A stretch of 64,000 nucleotides of DNA from Hybos culiciformis. Its lineage: Eukaryota > Arthropoda > Insecta > Diptera > Hybotidae. The first letter of the stretch is position 1, and each line of letters starts with the position of its first letter. Shown here in pieces: positions 22,127 through 32,412 of the stretch. A program made the position numbers and the translations under genes. Where the stretch lies: NCBI GenBank assembly GCA_964007475.1, contig OZ023273.1, positions 23,423,557 through 23,487,556 of the forward strand. Reading direction: 5' to 3'. Under the pieces are notes generated by a model. The model did not search any database and had not been told where the DNA came from. It saw only the letters and a program-made list of their open reading frames with translations.

Positions 22127-23496
22127 TATTTTATATACTATAATGTCTAGTATAAAATAATGATAGAATATCATCTAATTATAAGATTTGGATAGCATTT
22201 TTTCTCATGACTAGAAAATAAAAAAGGATTACAAAAAAATTATATGTAAATGGAAATGTAAAATAAATAAATTAATTAAACACTTTTAACCCTTTTGAAA
22301 ATTGTGTCCTAAAAAGAATTTCATTAATATTTAACCTATTTTTAGAAAGAATTAATTGGCGGGATTTTTATGTTTTTTTTTTTTTAATTCAGATAATGAA
22401 AATATTTGGACTAAAATTTTTCACAAGCTTAATTGTTGTTTATATTCCTTGGTAACATATTTTTGTGTAATTTTTTTTTTTTCAAGATAGGGTTAAGAAT
22501 TTCTCGATAATCTTTGTGTTTGTGTCCGTAATTAAAGTATAATGCATGACTTTATTATTTGTAGGAGCATTTCATATCATTTACAATCATATTTTGAAGA
22601 AATAAAAGAAAACATATCATATACATATTATTATCCGCTTAATTAAATTTCGATAAGAAAAAAAGTCAAAATAATAATCTTGTCAAAATAAAGTACGATC
22701 TCTTTTGAAATAGGTGATGGTGTGTAATGTTGAAAAGGTGCACTGTTTATAGATTTCTTATTATTTGTTAGAATATACTATCTACTTTCTTCAAAAATTT
22801 ACGGAAACTATACTAACTGTTTTATGTAAACATTAAAATTATACGCTTATGAAGAATTTATTTACAATTTTTATCATTTCCCAAAATATTATGAATCTTT
22901 TTTTTCCCAAGTTTTTTATTTGTGAACCCTTTTTCCGCTCAATTTATTCCAAATTGTTATAAAGATATGTATATACAATTATTAGATATGTTTAAGTTAT
23001 AAAGATAGTATTAAAAACATAAAATTTTAAATTTAATTATGTCATAAAAATTATAATAAAATATAAAATAATTATACCTATATGTAAATCATATATGTAC
23101 ATACTTACTTTATTTTTTTTTTATATATATTTTTTCATATAAAAATTTAAAAGTCAATTTCTCAGAAATAATCTCTGGTTGTCCAATTTTAGAGATTTTA
23201 CTTTCAATTTCATTGTCGTTTTTTTTAAACTGATAAAAAATATTATTGGTATACCTACATACAGAATAAAAGGAAAGGGGAATTTACAACTTTTAAAAAT
23301 CTACTATGATTGGATATATTTTTCAAAGTTCAATTGCAATTTGTACATTTGATCTTTTTAAATCAATATGGTAAGCCAACAAAAAAAGACATAGATTAAT
23401 TATTATAAGGAGTTGGAAACCAATTACTAACGCCTATATGCAATAAATAATTGTCTAAAAGTAAAAGGTTTAAAGATCAAAGATCAAATATCTTAA
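22127..23496. other. AT-rich non-coding DNA
   Basis: Homopolymer-rich sequence with stops in all frames. I see no gene, RNA or repeat here that I can support. Confidence 0.5.
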
Positions 23497-24464
23497 ATTT
23501 TAATAATAAATATTGATAAACATTTATAAACCTTTCTTTTAGTAAAATAGTGATAACCACGCGAAAAATTCACTAATAACAATTCCCTCAAGTAAAAAAT
23601 ATTTTTCAAAGATCAATCAACATTGAATTAAAGTTTGGTGAAAAGTGAGACATTCGTCTTTGGGGAATATGAATATTTAATTTAATATTAGTATAGTGTA
23701 TCTGTATACGTTCGAAAGTAAAACTATCTTGTCTATCTTGTCTACAGTAAAATTAATAATTTTCTACAAAACATTTCAATTTTTACAATCTCAGATTCAG
23801 TAGAAAAATTATCGACACATTAGAAAAATAAAAAACAAACATTTATTTTTAAATTCCCATGAGAATTCTTCCAGTCCAAGTTAAAGGATATAGGTATGTT
23901 TTATTAAATTTATTAAAAACAATTCAATTTTTCATTTTTGTTCTAAAATAAAAATTTTGATATTATATTATTATATATTTATTTTAATAATAAATATTGA
24001 TAAACATTTATAAACCTTTCTTTTAGTAAAATAGTGATAACCACGCGAAAAATTCACTAATAACAATTCCCTCAAGTAAAAAATATTTTTCAAAGATCAA
24101 TCAACATTGAATTAAAGTTTGGTGAAAAGTGAGACATTCGTCTTTGGGGAATATGAATATTTAATTTAATATTAGTATAGTGTATCTGTATACGTTCGAA
24201 AGTAAAACTATCTTGTCTATCTTGTCTACAGTAAAATTAATAATTTTCTACAAAACATTTCAATTTTTACAATCTCAGATTCAGTAGAAAAATTATCGAC
24301 ACATTAGAAAAATAAAAAACAAACATTTATTTTTAAATTCCCATGAGAATTCTTCCAGTCCAAGTTAAAGGATATAGGTATGTTTTATTAAATTTATTAA
24401 AAACAATTCAATTTTTCATTTTTGTTCTAAAATAAAAATTTTGATATTATATTATTATATAAAT
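23497..24464. repeat. 484-bp tandem duplication, two near-identical copies
   Basis: Copy 1 is 23497-23980 and copy 2 is 23981-24464. Every block I compared (for example CCACGCGAAAAATTCACT, GAGACATTCGTCTTTGGGGA, CTTCCAGTCCAAGTTAAAGG) recurs exactly 484 bp later without a difference. Such identity means a very recent duplication or an assembly duplication. The unit has no long open frame. A (TTTA)n tract follows at about 24469-24500. Confidence 0.92.
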
Positions 24465-24804
24465 TTAATATTTATTTATTTATTTATTTATTTATTTTTT
24501 TTAATTTAATTGGAAAATTAAAAAAAAATCTTTGGAGAATAAAATTTGAGCTATTTGGGTATTTATACAATATTATGACGAAAATAAAATAAATTTAATT
24601 TTAAAGGAAAATATGATTTTTTAATAATTTATTTTGGACTGTTGCCTTTTTTATAACAAAAAAAAGTTTAGTTGAAAAATTGATATTTTGGTCAATTAAA
24701 ATTTATTAGCTGAATTTTCATTTGTTTTTGGTTACGTTTAGTCAACCGAAGACTTTTTTATATAGACATACTCATGTTTTTAATTAAATATTTGAATCAT
24801 CACC

Positions 24805-25060
24805 AAGTACATACAATTTTATGACATTGAATATAATCCAAAAATATATAGCAAAATTTTGCTACACGAAAATTATAATTTTTATTGTTTTTTCTAGCGA
24901 AAAATAAATAAAAAAACTTTTTTTTTAATAAAATTTGAGTTTTTGAAACGTCATTCTGTTCGATTTGACACCTATTATAAATATATGTACGTAGAAATTA
25001 TAGCTACCGCATTTATCAGTTTTCCCAGCGTATTTATAAAATATATCAAACAGTTATAGC
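24805..25060 (+). repeat. Dispersed repeat 'R3', copy 1
   Basis: Homologous to 61868-62142. Shared landmarks in the same order are GAAAATTATAATTTTTATTG, AGCGAAAAATAAATA, a GAGTTT(T/C)TGAAA block, then ATAGCT(A/G)CCGCA followed by an inexact TATAAA-rich end. No open frame is kept. An old non-coding interspersed element. Confidence 0.6.
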
Positions 25061-26741
25061 CTTCATAATGTTTAATTCGACATACTTATTAAAATTTTAA
25101 GGATTTTTTTGAAATAATTTTGTGTTTTCAGTATATGTTTCATTCTTAAAGATTGTTTATTCAACTTTGATTGATGGAATATTTCTTAGAAAATTTTATA
25201 AGCATCATTGATTTAAAGACCCTTTTTTCAATTAAAATGTTCCCAAACATTAATTTTTATTTCATTCCTTTTTTTTTTTTTTTAATTCTTTTTGTTTTGA
25301 CATACATCTACATTTATGTTTGTAGATTTATACATCACTCTATAGGAATAGTAAAAATTATTTGTTTTAATTATTTAACTTACGGATTGTTTGCTTTATC
25401 TCCACAATTTTTATGTTTCCATATATAATATTGCAAAATGTTAACAAAGATTCTAATCATTTTGCTTTTAATAATAAAAATATTAGGCGAAAACAATTTG
25501 ATAATTTGTTATTCATTATTCAGTTTAAATTAAAGCAATCAGCTTTAATTTGATTAAGATCGATAGCAATAATTCGATAGTGGGATAAACTTAACTAAAA
25601 ATCTATAGCTATAGTTTTTTTTTGTAAATGAATTTTCAACAATTGGGCAACAAATCCCTGACATCTTGATAAAATCGGCAATCAAATTATTAAATTTTCT
25701 TTTATTATTAAAACAGTTCTGATAAATAGATTTAAAATAGTCATCAGTATAATTATTTGTTCGAACTGGTACGAAACTACATTTAAGGTCAATCAGCAGT
25801 TATTGCAACCATTGTCACGCAATCACATGAACTTAGAGGTGTCCAAAGAAAATTTTTTCAAAAGGGCATTTTGTAAATTTATGTTGGAAATATTACTTAA
25901 TAAAATGTTTTAGAGACTGAAATAACAATGTAGAGAAATCTTCCGTATAAGATTATGTATAATAAGTACCACATTTTCAACATTTTAACATTCAGCATGC
26001 ATAACTTTTAAAATAAGGACAATTATTATTTGAAAAACTAAGGTCAATTAATACGATAAACTAATACTATTATTTTTATACAATTTTTTTTAATTTTTTT
26101 TTTTTTTTTGCAAATTTATTCCCTTTTTTTTTTGGTGAAAACTTAAATTTATTTATGTATATGTCTGTATTATTCTAAGGAATTAATGATTAAAATTTAA
26201 TCTACATCAACACTAGGAACGTATATAAAAAGCTTTTTAATTCGATAATAATCTACACTGAATTTTAATATTTAATGGTTTCAAACAAAATTTATAACAC
26301 AATATTTTCTTTTTTTGTTGGTTTCTATTTCGTATATTATTGTTAGACCAAAACATTTTTGACCTAAATTGTTTGTGCAGACATAAAGTCTGGCTAATCT
26401 TGTTTTTGTTTTCATTTTTGTTTTTTCCTTTTTGTCGCTCTTCTTATATAAAAATTTTTATTATAAAATAAAGCTTATCGTTACACAATAAATAAATTAT
26501 TTAGATTTAGCATTTTGATTTGATTAAAATAAAAAATTAGGACACTCTGCTATGAATTCATTAAATTAAAATTAGAAAAATAAAATACATACCCTAATTA
26601 GTGATACCATAGAAAAATTAATATTTTTTTAATATATTTTATTATTATTTATACACTTGTTAGAAAAGTCTGTGTATGGTTTCGTTTTCTTATTTTTTGT
26701 TCAACATAGGTTTACACTTTTTGATGTCATTTAAAAAAAAG
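25061..26741. other. AT-rich non-coding DNA
   Basis: An 85-codon open frame at 25171-25428 is a run of Phe/Ile/Leu from T-rich sequence and shows no recognisable domain. Nothing else is supportable. Confidence 0.45.
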
Positions 26742-26821
26742 TCTGCATACAGTCAGTTTTAATGCCGCTTAAATTTACCAGTAATTCCATTTGAGAGGCA
26801 TTAAAACCGACTGTATGCAGA
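26742..26821. ncRNA. Pre-miRNA-like 80-nt hairpin
   Basis: The 5' arm TCTGCATACAGTCAGTTTTA continuing to ATGCC (26742-26766) pairs with 26797-26821 with one A.C mismatch in 25. After a one-base G/A mismatch the stem continues with CTTAAAT (26768-26774) against ATTTGAG (26789-26795), leaving a 14-base loop. Size and shape fit a miRNA precursor. The near-perfect pairing also fits a tiny foldback element. I do not recognise the arm sequence as a known miRNA. Confidence 0.45.
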
Positions 26822-28095
26822 TTTTTCCAAAAATTATATTTTTCTCAAATTTTAATTTTAGGAACCATTTTTTTTGTTTCTCAAAAAAAGTTTTTTTTAT
26901 ACAGTCCCCTTTAACAATCTGAACTGTTTGGAAGAAAACAAGACAGTACGAAGACATTTTCTACTATAGTTGTATGTAAAATATTGTAGGTAGGTACTTT
27001 ATATTTAATCTTTATTTACTGAGTTTCATTTTGAGAGAACTTAAGATCCTATAAAAAATCATTAAAAATATTGTAAAGGAAGAATAAATTATTTAATTGT
27101 ATAATGAAATTAAATTCAATGTAGTGTAATGATTTTTTTTCGATTTCTCAACTCTGTGTAATTGACCCAACATGAATTAGAAATTTCATTGTAAATTTAA
27201 TCATTTACATTACTAATTTCCTTGTGAGTAGTGGGAATTTCTACGAAAAGATTTTTTTCAGAACAAATCAAAGTTATTATCAATGTTGCATGGAATTGAT
27301 TCAAGAACTCAAATAAACTTATAAGGCCCAACGATGTTTCTTTATAAAAGATTTTTAAAACATAAAAAAATTAAAAAAAAATTCTAGTTCGATTTTAATG
27401 AATCAAATTTCCGTACATAACTTTATTTATGTAGATACATTTTTATAAAATTTTCAGACAATTTATTTTATGCCTCTAAAAACATACATCTATCCATTTT
27501 ATATATAAATTTTTTGATAGAAAATTAGCTTATTATGTATAGTAACCATAGAAATAAAAAAAAAAAAAAAATTCCATTAAGACCAAATTACATTTTGGAC
27601 CAATTTTTTTTAATAAAAAATATTTTCCACAAAAATAGTAATTTTTTGGTCGATAGTAAGCTTTCAGAATTGTACAAAAATAAAACTATACCAATCGAAT
27701 GTCTTTTTATTTCTTATACAATTCTCTTCAAATTATATATGTAAATAAAAAAAATATATTTTTTAGTGATGTACTTTTAACTGTTATACGTGGAAGCACG
27801 TCAGATTCCCGAAAGACAAATTTCTAAGGAAAATTCTTTTGCTTGCATTTTTTTTAGTTAAATTGTGCTCGAACCGCTTTTTATCTTTTATCACAATTTC
27901 AAACATAATACATAAATAATACATAAATAATAATTAATATTTTTATTACATAAATAATAATTAATTTTTTATTACGAATAAAATTATATTTTACAATATT
28001 GTATAATATTAAGTATTAAAGTTAATATAGTTTAATGTACTGTTTTTTCTTGTTTATAGTTCGTACTTAAAAGAAACAAAAATAAATAAAAAAAA
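26822..28095. other. AT-rich non-coding DNA
   Basis: No gene seen. A locally repetitive TACATAAATAATAATTAAT stretch lies at about 27908-27975. Confidence 0.45.
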
Positions 28096-28330
28096 CACGA
28101 AGCAGTCATAGGAACTGCCGAAAGAAGTTTATACTTAAAGCTTTAAACTATGAAATAACAATGACTACAAATAATGGACTGCTTTTTTACTGCTGGACTG
28201 ATTTTTATTTTAATTTACATTTTGTACTGAGCAGCCCATCATTTATAGCCACTGTTATTTCATAGTTTTTCATAGTTATTTCAAGCTTTAAGTATAAACT
28301 TCTTTCGGCAGTTCCTATGACTGCTTCGTG
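28096..28330. mobile_element. Foldback MITE, copy 1
   Basis: The ends are CACGAAGCAGTCATAGGAAC and its inverse, ending CTGCTTCGTG at 28330. The inverted arms run on through ACTGCCGAAAGAAGTTTATA and beyond. Even the centre is partly palindromic (AATGGACTGCT against GAGCAGCCCATCATT). It is 235 bp and non-coding, and flanked by A-run and T-run. A second copy lies at 49702-49933. Confidence 0.85.
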
Positions 28331-28344
28331 TGTTTTTTTTTATA

Positions 28345-28507
28345 TTTTGAGCCAGGACGACTCTAAAAGTAGCTAACTACCCAAAACTTTTGGGCAGGTA
28401 ATCTTTATTTCACCGGCGCTACCTATTTAAAAAACATTTTTTTTTGCATATTTTAAGCAGGGAAGACCCTAACCATAGCTCCCTCTCCAAAATTTTTGGT
28501 CAGGTAA
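28345..28507 (+). repeat. ~90-bp 'F' repeat units, left of the minisatellite
   Basis: One full unit and one half unit of a family with the landmarks TATTTTGAGCC, CTAACC(G/A)TAGCT, CCAAAATTTTTGG, CAGGTAATCTTTATTTCACC and GCTACCTATTT. The second unit is cut at GGTCAGGTAAT, where the minisatellite starts. Confidence 0.75.
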
Positions 28508-31500
28508 TTCCACCCTCACTTCCGCCCTCACTTCTGCCCTAACTACCAACCTGATTCCGCCCTACCAACCTGATTTCCGCCCTCACTACCACCCTCGCTT
28601 CCGCCCTCACTTCCGCACTCACTTCCGCCCTCACTTCCGCCCTCACTTCCGCCCTCACTTCCGCCCTCACTTCCGCCCTCACTTCCGCCCTCACTTCCGC
28701 CCTCACTTCCGCCCACACTTCCGCCCTCACTTCCGCCCTCACTTCCGCCCTCACTTCCGCCATCACTTCCGCTCTCACTTCCGCCCTCACTTCCGCCCTC
28801 ACTTCCGCCCTTACTTCCGCCCTCACTTCCGCCCTCACTTCCGCCCTCACTTCCGCCTTCACCTCCGCCCTCACTTCCGCCCTCACTTCCACCCTCACTT
28901 CCGCCCTCACTTCCGCCCTCACTTCCGCCCTCACTTCCGCCCTCACTTCCGACCTCACTTCCGCCCTCACTTCCGCCCTCACTTCCGCCCTCACTTCCAC
29001 CCTCACTTCCGCCTTAATTCCGCCCTCACTTCCGCCCTCACTTCCGCACTCACTTCTGCCCGCACTTCCGCCCTCACTTCCACTCTCACTTCCGCCCTCA
29101 CTTCCGCACTCACTTCCGCCCTCACTTCCGCCCTCACTTCCGACCTCACTTCCGCCCTCACTTCCGCCCTCACTTCCGCCCTCACTTCCGCCCTCACTTC
29201 CAACCTCACTTCCGCCCTCACTTCCGTCCTCACTTCTGCCCTAACTACCAACCTCTCTTCCGCCCTCACTTCCGTCCTGATTTCCACCCTGATTTCCGCC
29301 CTCACTACCACCCTCGCTTCCGCCCTCACTTCCTCTCTCACTTCCGCCCTCACTTCCGCCCTCACTTCCGCCCTCACTTCCGCCCTCACTTCCGCCTCAC
29401 TTCCGCCCTCACTTCCGCCCTCACTTCCGCCCTCACTTCCGCCCTCACTTCCACCCTCACTTCCGCCCTCACTTCCGCCCGCACTTCCACCCTCACTTCC
29501 TCCCTCACTTCCGCCCTCACTTCCGCCCTAACTTCCGCCCTCCGTTCCGCCCTCCCTTCCGCCCGCCCTTCCGTCCTCACTTCCAACCTCACTTCCGCCC
29601 TCACTTCCGTCCTCACTTCCGTCCTCACTTCCGTCCTCACTTCCGCCCTCACTTCCGCCCTCACTTCCGCCCTCACTTCCGCCCTCACTTCCGCCCTCAC
29701 TTCCGCCCTCACTTCCGCCCTCACTTCCAACCTCACTTCCGCCCTCACTTCCGTCCTCACTTCTGCCCTAACTACCAACCTCTCTTCCGCCCTCACTTCC
29801 GTCCTGATTTCCACCCTGATTTCCGCCCTCACTACCACCCTCGCTTCCGCCCTCACTTCCTCTCTCACTTCCGCCCTCACTTCCGCCCTCACTTCCGCCC
29901 TCACTTCCGCCTCACTTCCGCCCTCACTTCCGCCCTCACTTCCGCCCTCACTTCCGCCCTCACTTCCGCCCTCACTTCCACCCTCACTTCCGCCCTCACT
30001 TCCGCCCTCACTTCCGCCCGCACTTCCACCCTCACTTCCTCCCTCACTTCCGCCCTCACTTCCGCCCTCACTTCCGCCCTAACTTCCGCCCTTACTTCCG
30101 CCCTAACTTCCGCCGTAACTTCTGTCCTCCGTTCCGCCCTCCCTTCCGCCCGCCCTTCCGTCCTCACTTCCAACCTCACTTCCGCCCTCACTTCCGCCCT
30201 CACTTCCGCCTTCACCTCCGCCCTCACTTCCGCCCTCACTTCCACCCTCACTTCCGCCCTCACTTCCGCCCTCACTTCCGCCCTCACTTCCGACCTCACT
30301 TCCGCCCTCACTTCCGCCCTCACTTCCGCCCTCACTTCCACCCTCACTTCCGCCTTAATTCCGCCCTCACTTCCGCCCTCACTTCCGCACTCACTTCTGC
30401 CCGCACTTCCGCCCTCACTTCCACTCTCACTTCCGCCCTCACTTCCGCACTCACTTCCGCCCTCACTTCCGCCCTCACTTCCGACCTCACTTCCGCCCTC
30501 ACTTCCGCCCTCACTTCCGCCCTCACTTCCGCCCTCACTTCCAACCTCACTTCCGCCCTCACTTCCGTCCTCACTTCTGCCCTAACTACCAACCTCTCTT
30601 CCGCCCTCACTTCCGTCCTGATTTCCACCCTGATTTCCGCCCTCACTACCACCCTCGCTTCCGCCCTCACTTCCTCTCTCACTTCCGCCCTCACTTCCGC
30701 CCTCACTTCCGCCCTCACTTCCGCCTCACTTCCGCCCTCACTTCCGCCCTCACTTCCGCCCTCACTTCCGCCCTCACTTCCACCCTCACTTCCGCCCTCA
30801 CTTCCGCCCTCACTTCCGCCCGCACTTCCACCCTCACTTCCTCCCTCACTTCCGCCCTCACTTCCGCCCTAACTTCCGCCCTTACTTCCGCCCTAACTTC
30901 CGCCCTAACTTCTGTCCTCCGTTCCGCCCTCCCTTCCGCCCGCCCTTCCGTCCTCACTTCCAACCTCACTTCCGCCCTCACTTCCGTCCTCACTTCCGTC
31001 CTCACTTCCGTCCTCACTTCCGCCCTCACTTCCGCCCTCACTTCCGCCCTCACTTCCGCCCTCACTTCCGCCCTCACTTCCGCCCTCACTTCCGCCCTCA
31101 CTTCTGCCCTCATTTCCGCCCTCACTTCCGCCCTCACTTCTGCCCTCACTTCTGCCCTCACTTCCGCCCTCACTTCCGCCCTCACTTCCGCCCTCACTTC
31201 CGCCCTCACTTCCGCCCTCACTTCCGCCCTCACTTCCGCCCTCACTTCCGACCTCACTTCCGCCCTCACTTCCGCCCTCACTTCCGCCCTCACTTCCGCC
31301 CTCACTTCCGCCCTCACTTCCGCCCTCACTTCCGCCCTCACTTCCGCCCTCACTTCCGCCCTCACTTCTGCCCTCATTTCTGCCCTCACTTACGCCCTCA
31401 CTTCCGCCCTCACTTCCGCCCTCACTTCCGCCCGCACTTCCGCCCTCACTTCCGCCCGCACTTCCGCCCTCACTTCCGCCCTCACTTCCGCCCTCACTTC

Positions 31501-31769
31501 TGCCCTCACTTCCGCCCTCACTTCCGCCCTCACTTCCGCCCTCACTTCCGCCCTCACTTCCGCCCTCACTTCCACCCTCACTTCCTCCCTCACTTCCGCC
31601 CTCACTTCCGCCCTAACTTCCGCCCTCACTTCCGCCCTAACTTCCGCCCTAACTTCCGCCCTAACTTCTGTACTCCGTTCCGCCCTCCCTTCCGCCCTCC
31701 CTTCCGACCTCTCTTCAGCCCTTACTGCCGCCCTCTCTTCAGCCCTTACTGCCGCCCTCACTTCCTTCC
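28508..31769. repeat. 12-bp GC-rich minisatellite, about 270 units
   Basis: The unit is CTTCCGCCCTCA on + (TGAGGGCGGAAG on -), repeated over 3.26 kb with point variants and occasional 11-bp units (29391, 29907, 30720). The minus strand is open over long stretches and reads (Glu-Val-Arg-Ala)n, but the plus strand is open in all three frames too, as expected of a 12-mer without a stop. There is higher-order structure: the landmark GCCTTAATTCC at 29011 recurs at 30352, and TCCTCTCTCA at 29331 recurs at 30672, both 1,341 bp apart. TCCTCTCTCA also occurs at 29858. The strong GC content contrasts with the AT-rich window. Confidence 0.95.
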
Positions 31770-32030
31770 TTTTTTTTGGGCAGGTAATCTTTATTTCTCA
31801 CCCGAGCTACCTATTTAAAAAAAAAAAATTATTTTGGTATATTTTGAGGCGGGAAGACTCTAACTGTAGCTCCGTATCCAAAATTTTTGGTCAGGTAATC
31901 TAATTATTTGATCGGAGGAAAAAATTTTTTTTAACATATTTTGAGCCGGCACGACCTAACCGTAGGTCACTGCCCAAAAAATTTTCGGCAGGTAATCTTT
32001 ATTTCACCGGACCTACCTATTTTGAAAAAT
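31770..32030 (+). repeat. ~90-bp 'F' repeat units, right of the minisatellite
   Basis: The half unit TTTGGGCAGGTAATCTTT resumes at about 31778, then two further units begin at about 31838 (TATTTTGAGGCGGG) and 31937 (ATTTTGAGCCGGCACGAC). The minisatellite therefore lies inside a tandem F array. The reverse complement of an F unit is present in each unit of the 40.5-49.3 kb array (for example 42060-42153). Confidence 0.75.
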
Positions 32031-32270
32031 AAATTTTAGTTGTTAGATAATTTGTAAACGAAAGATTTTTAAAAAATAATTTGAATTTAAATTTTCCGTG
32101 CTAAATTATTTTGTTTTTATAAATGACAAATGATTATTGAACTACCTAATTTGAAAAAAAATTTAAATTTTAAAAAATTTGTAAACGAAAGATTTTTAAA
32201 AATAATTTGAATTTAAATTTTTCGCGCCAAATTATTTTGTTTTTATAAATAACAAATGATTATTGAGTTG
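32027..32270. repeat. 127-bp tandem duplication, two copies
   Basis: TTTGTAAACGAAAGATTTTT starts at 32051 and again at 32178. The block following it (ATTTGAATTTAAATTTT, then AAATTATTTTGTTTTTATAA) is repeated with a few differences (CCGTG against CGCGC). Confidence 0.8.
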
Positions 32271-32339
32271 ACTCATTTTTTTTGAGTATTCAAACGGTAC
32301 AGCATGTCGTTTTTTTTTTTAACTCAAATTCGAATGAGT

Positions 32340-32412
32340 AAAAAAATTTTTACCCCCTACAGAATTACTCATTTATATCATACACCGCGTTAAAAGAAGT
32401 ATAAACTTCAAA
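32340..32412 (-). repeat. Dispersed repeat 'R2', diverged reverse copy
   Basis: Contains TTTTTACCCCCTAC and, about 45 bases on, GTTAAAAGAAGTATAAACTT, in the same order and spacing as at 16529-16587. It is the most diverged of the four copies. Confidence 0.5.

Noticed and set aside
28539..31761. Seven minus-strand open frames of 123-224 codons
   Set aside because: They are the same 12-bp minisatellite read as a tetrapeptide repeat. All plus frames are open too, and the breaks are simple 11-bp units.
28508..31769. CRISPR array
   Set aside because: There is no repeat-spacer alternation. The unit is a contiguous 12-mer in a eukaryotic genome.
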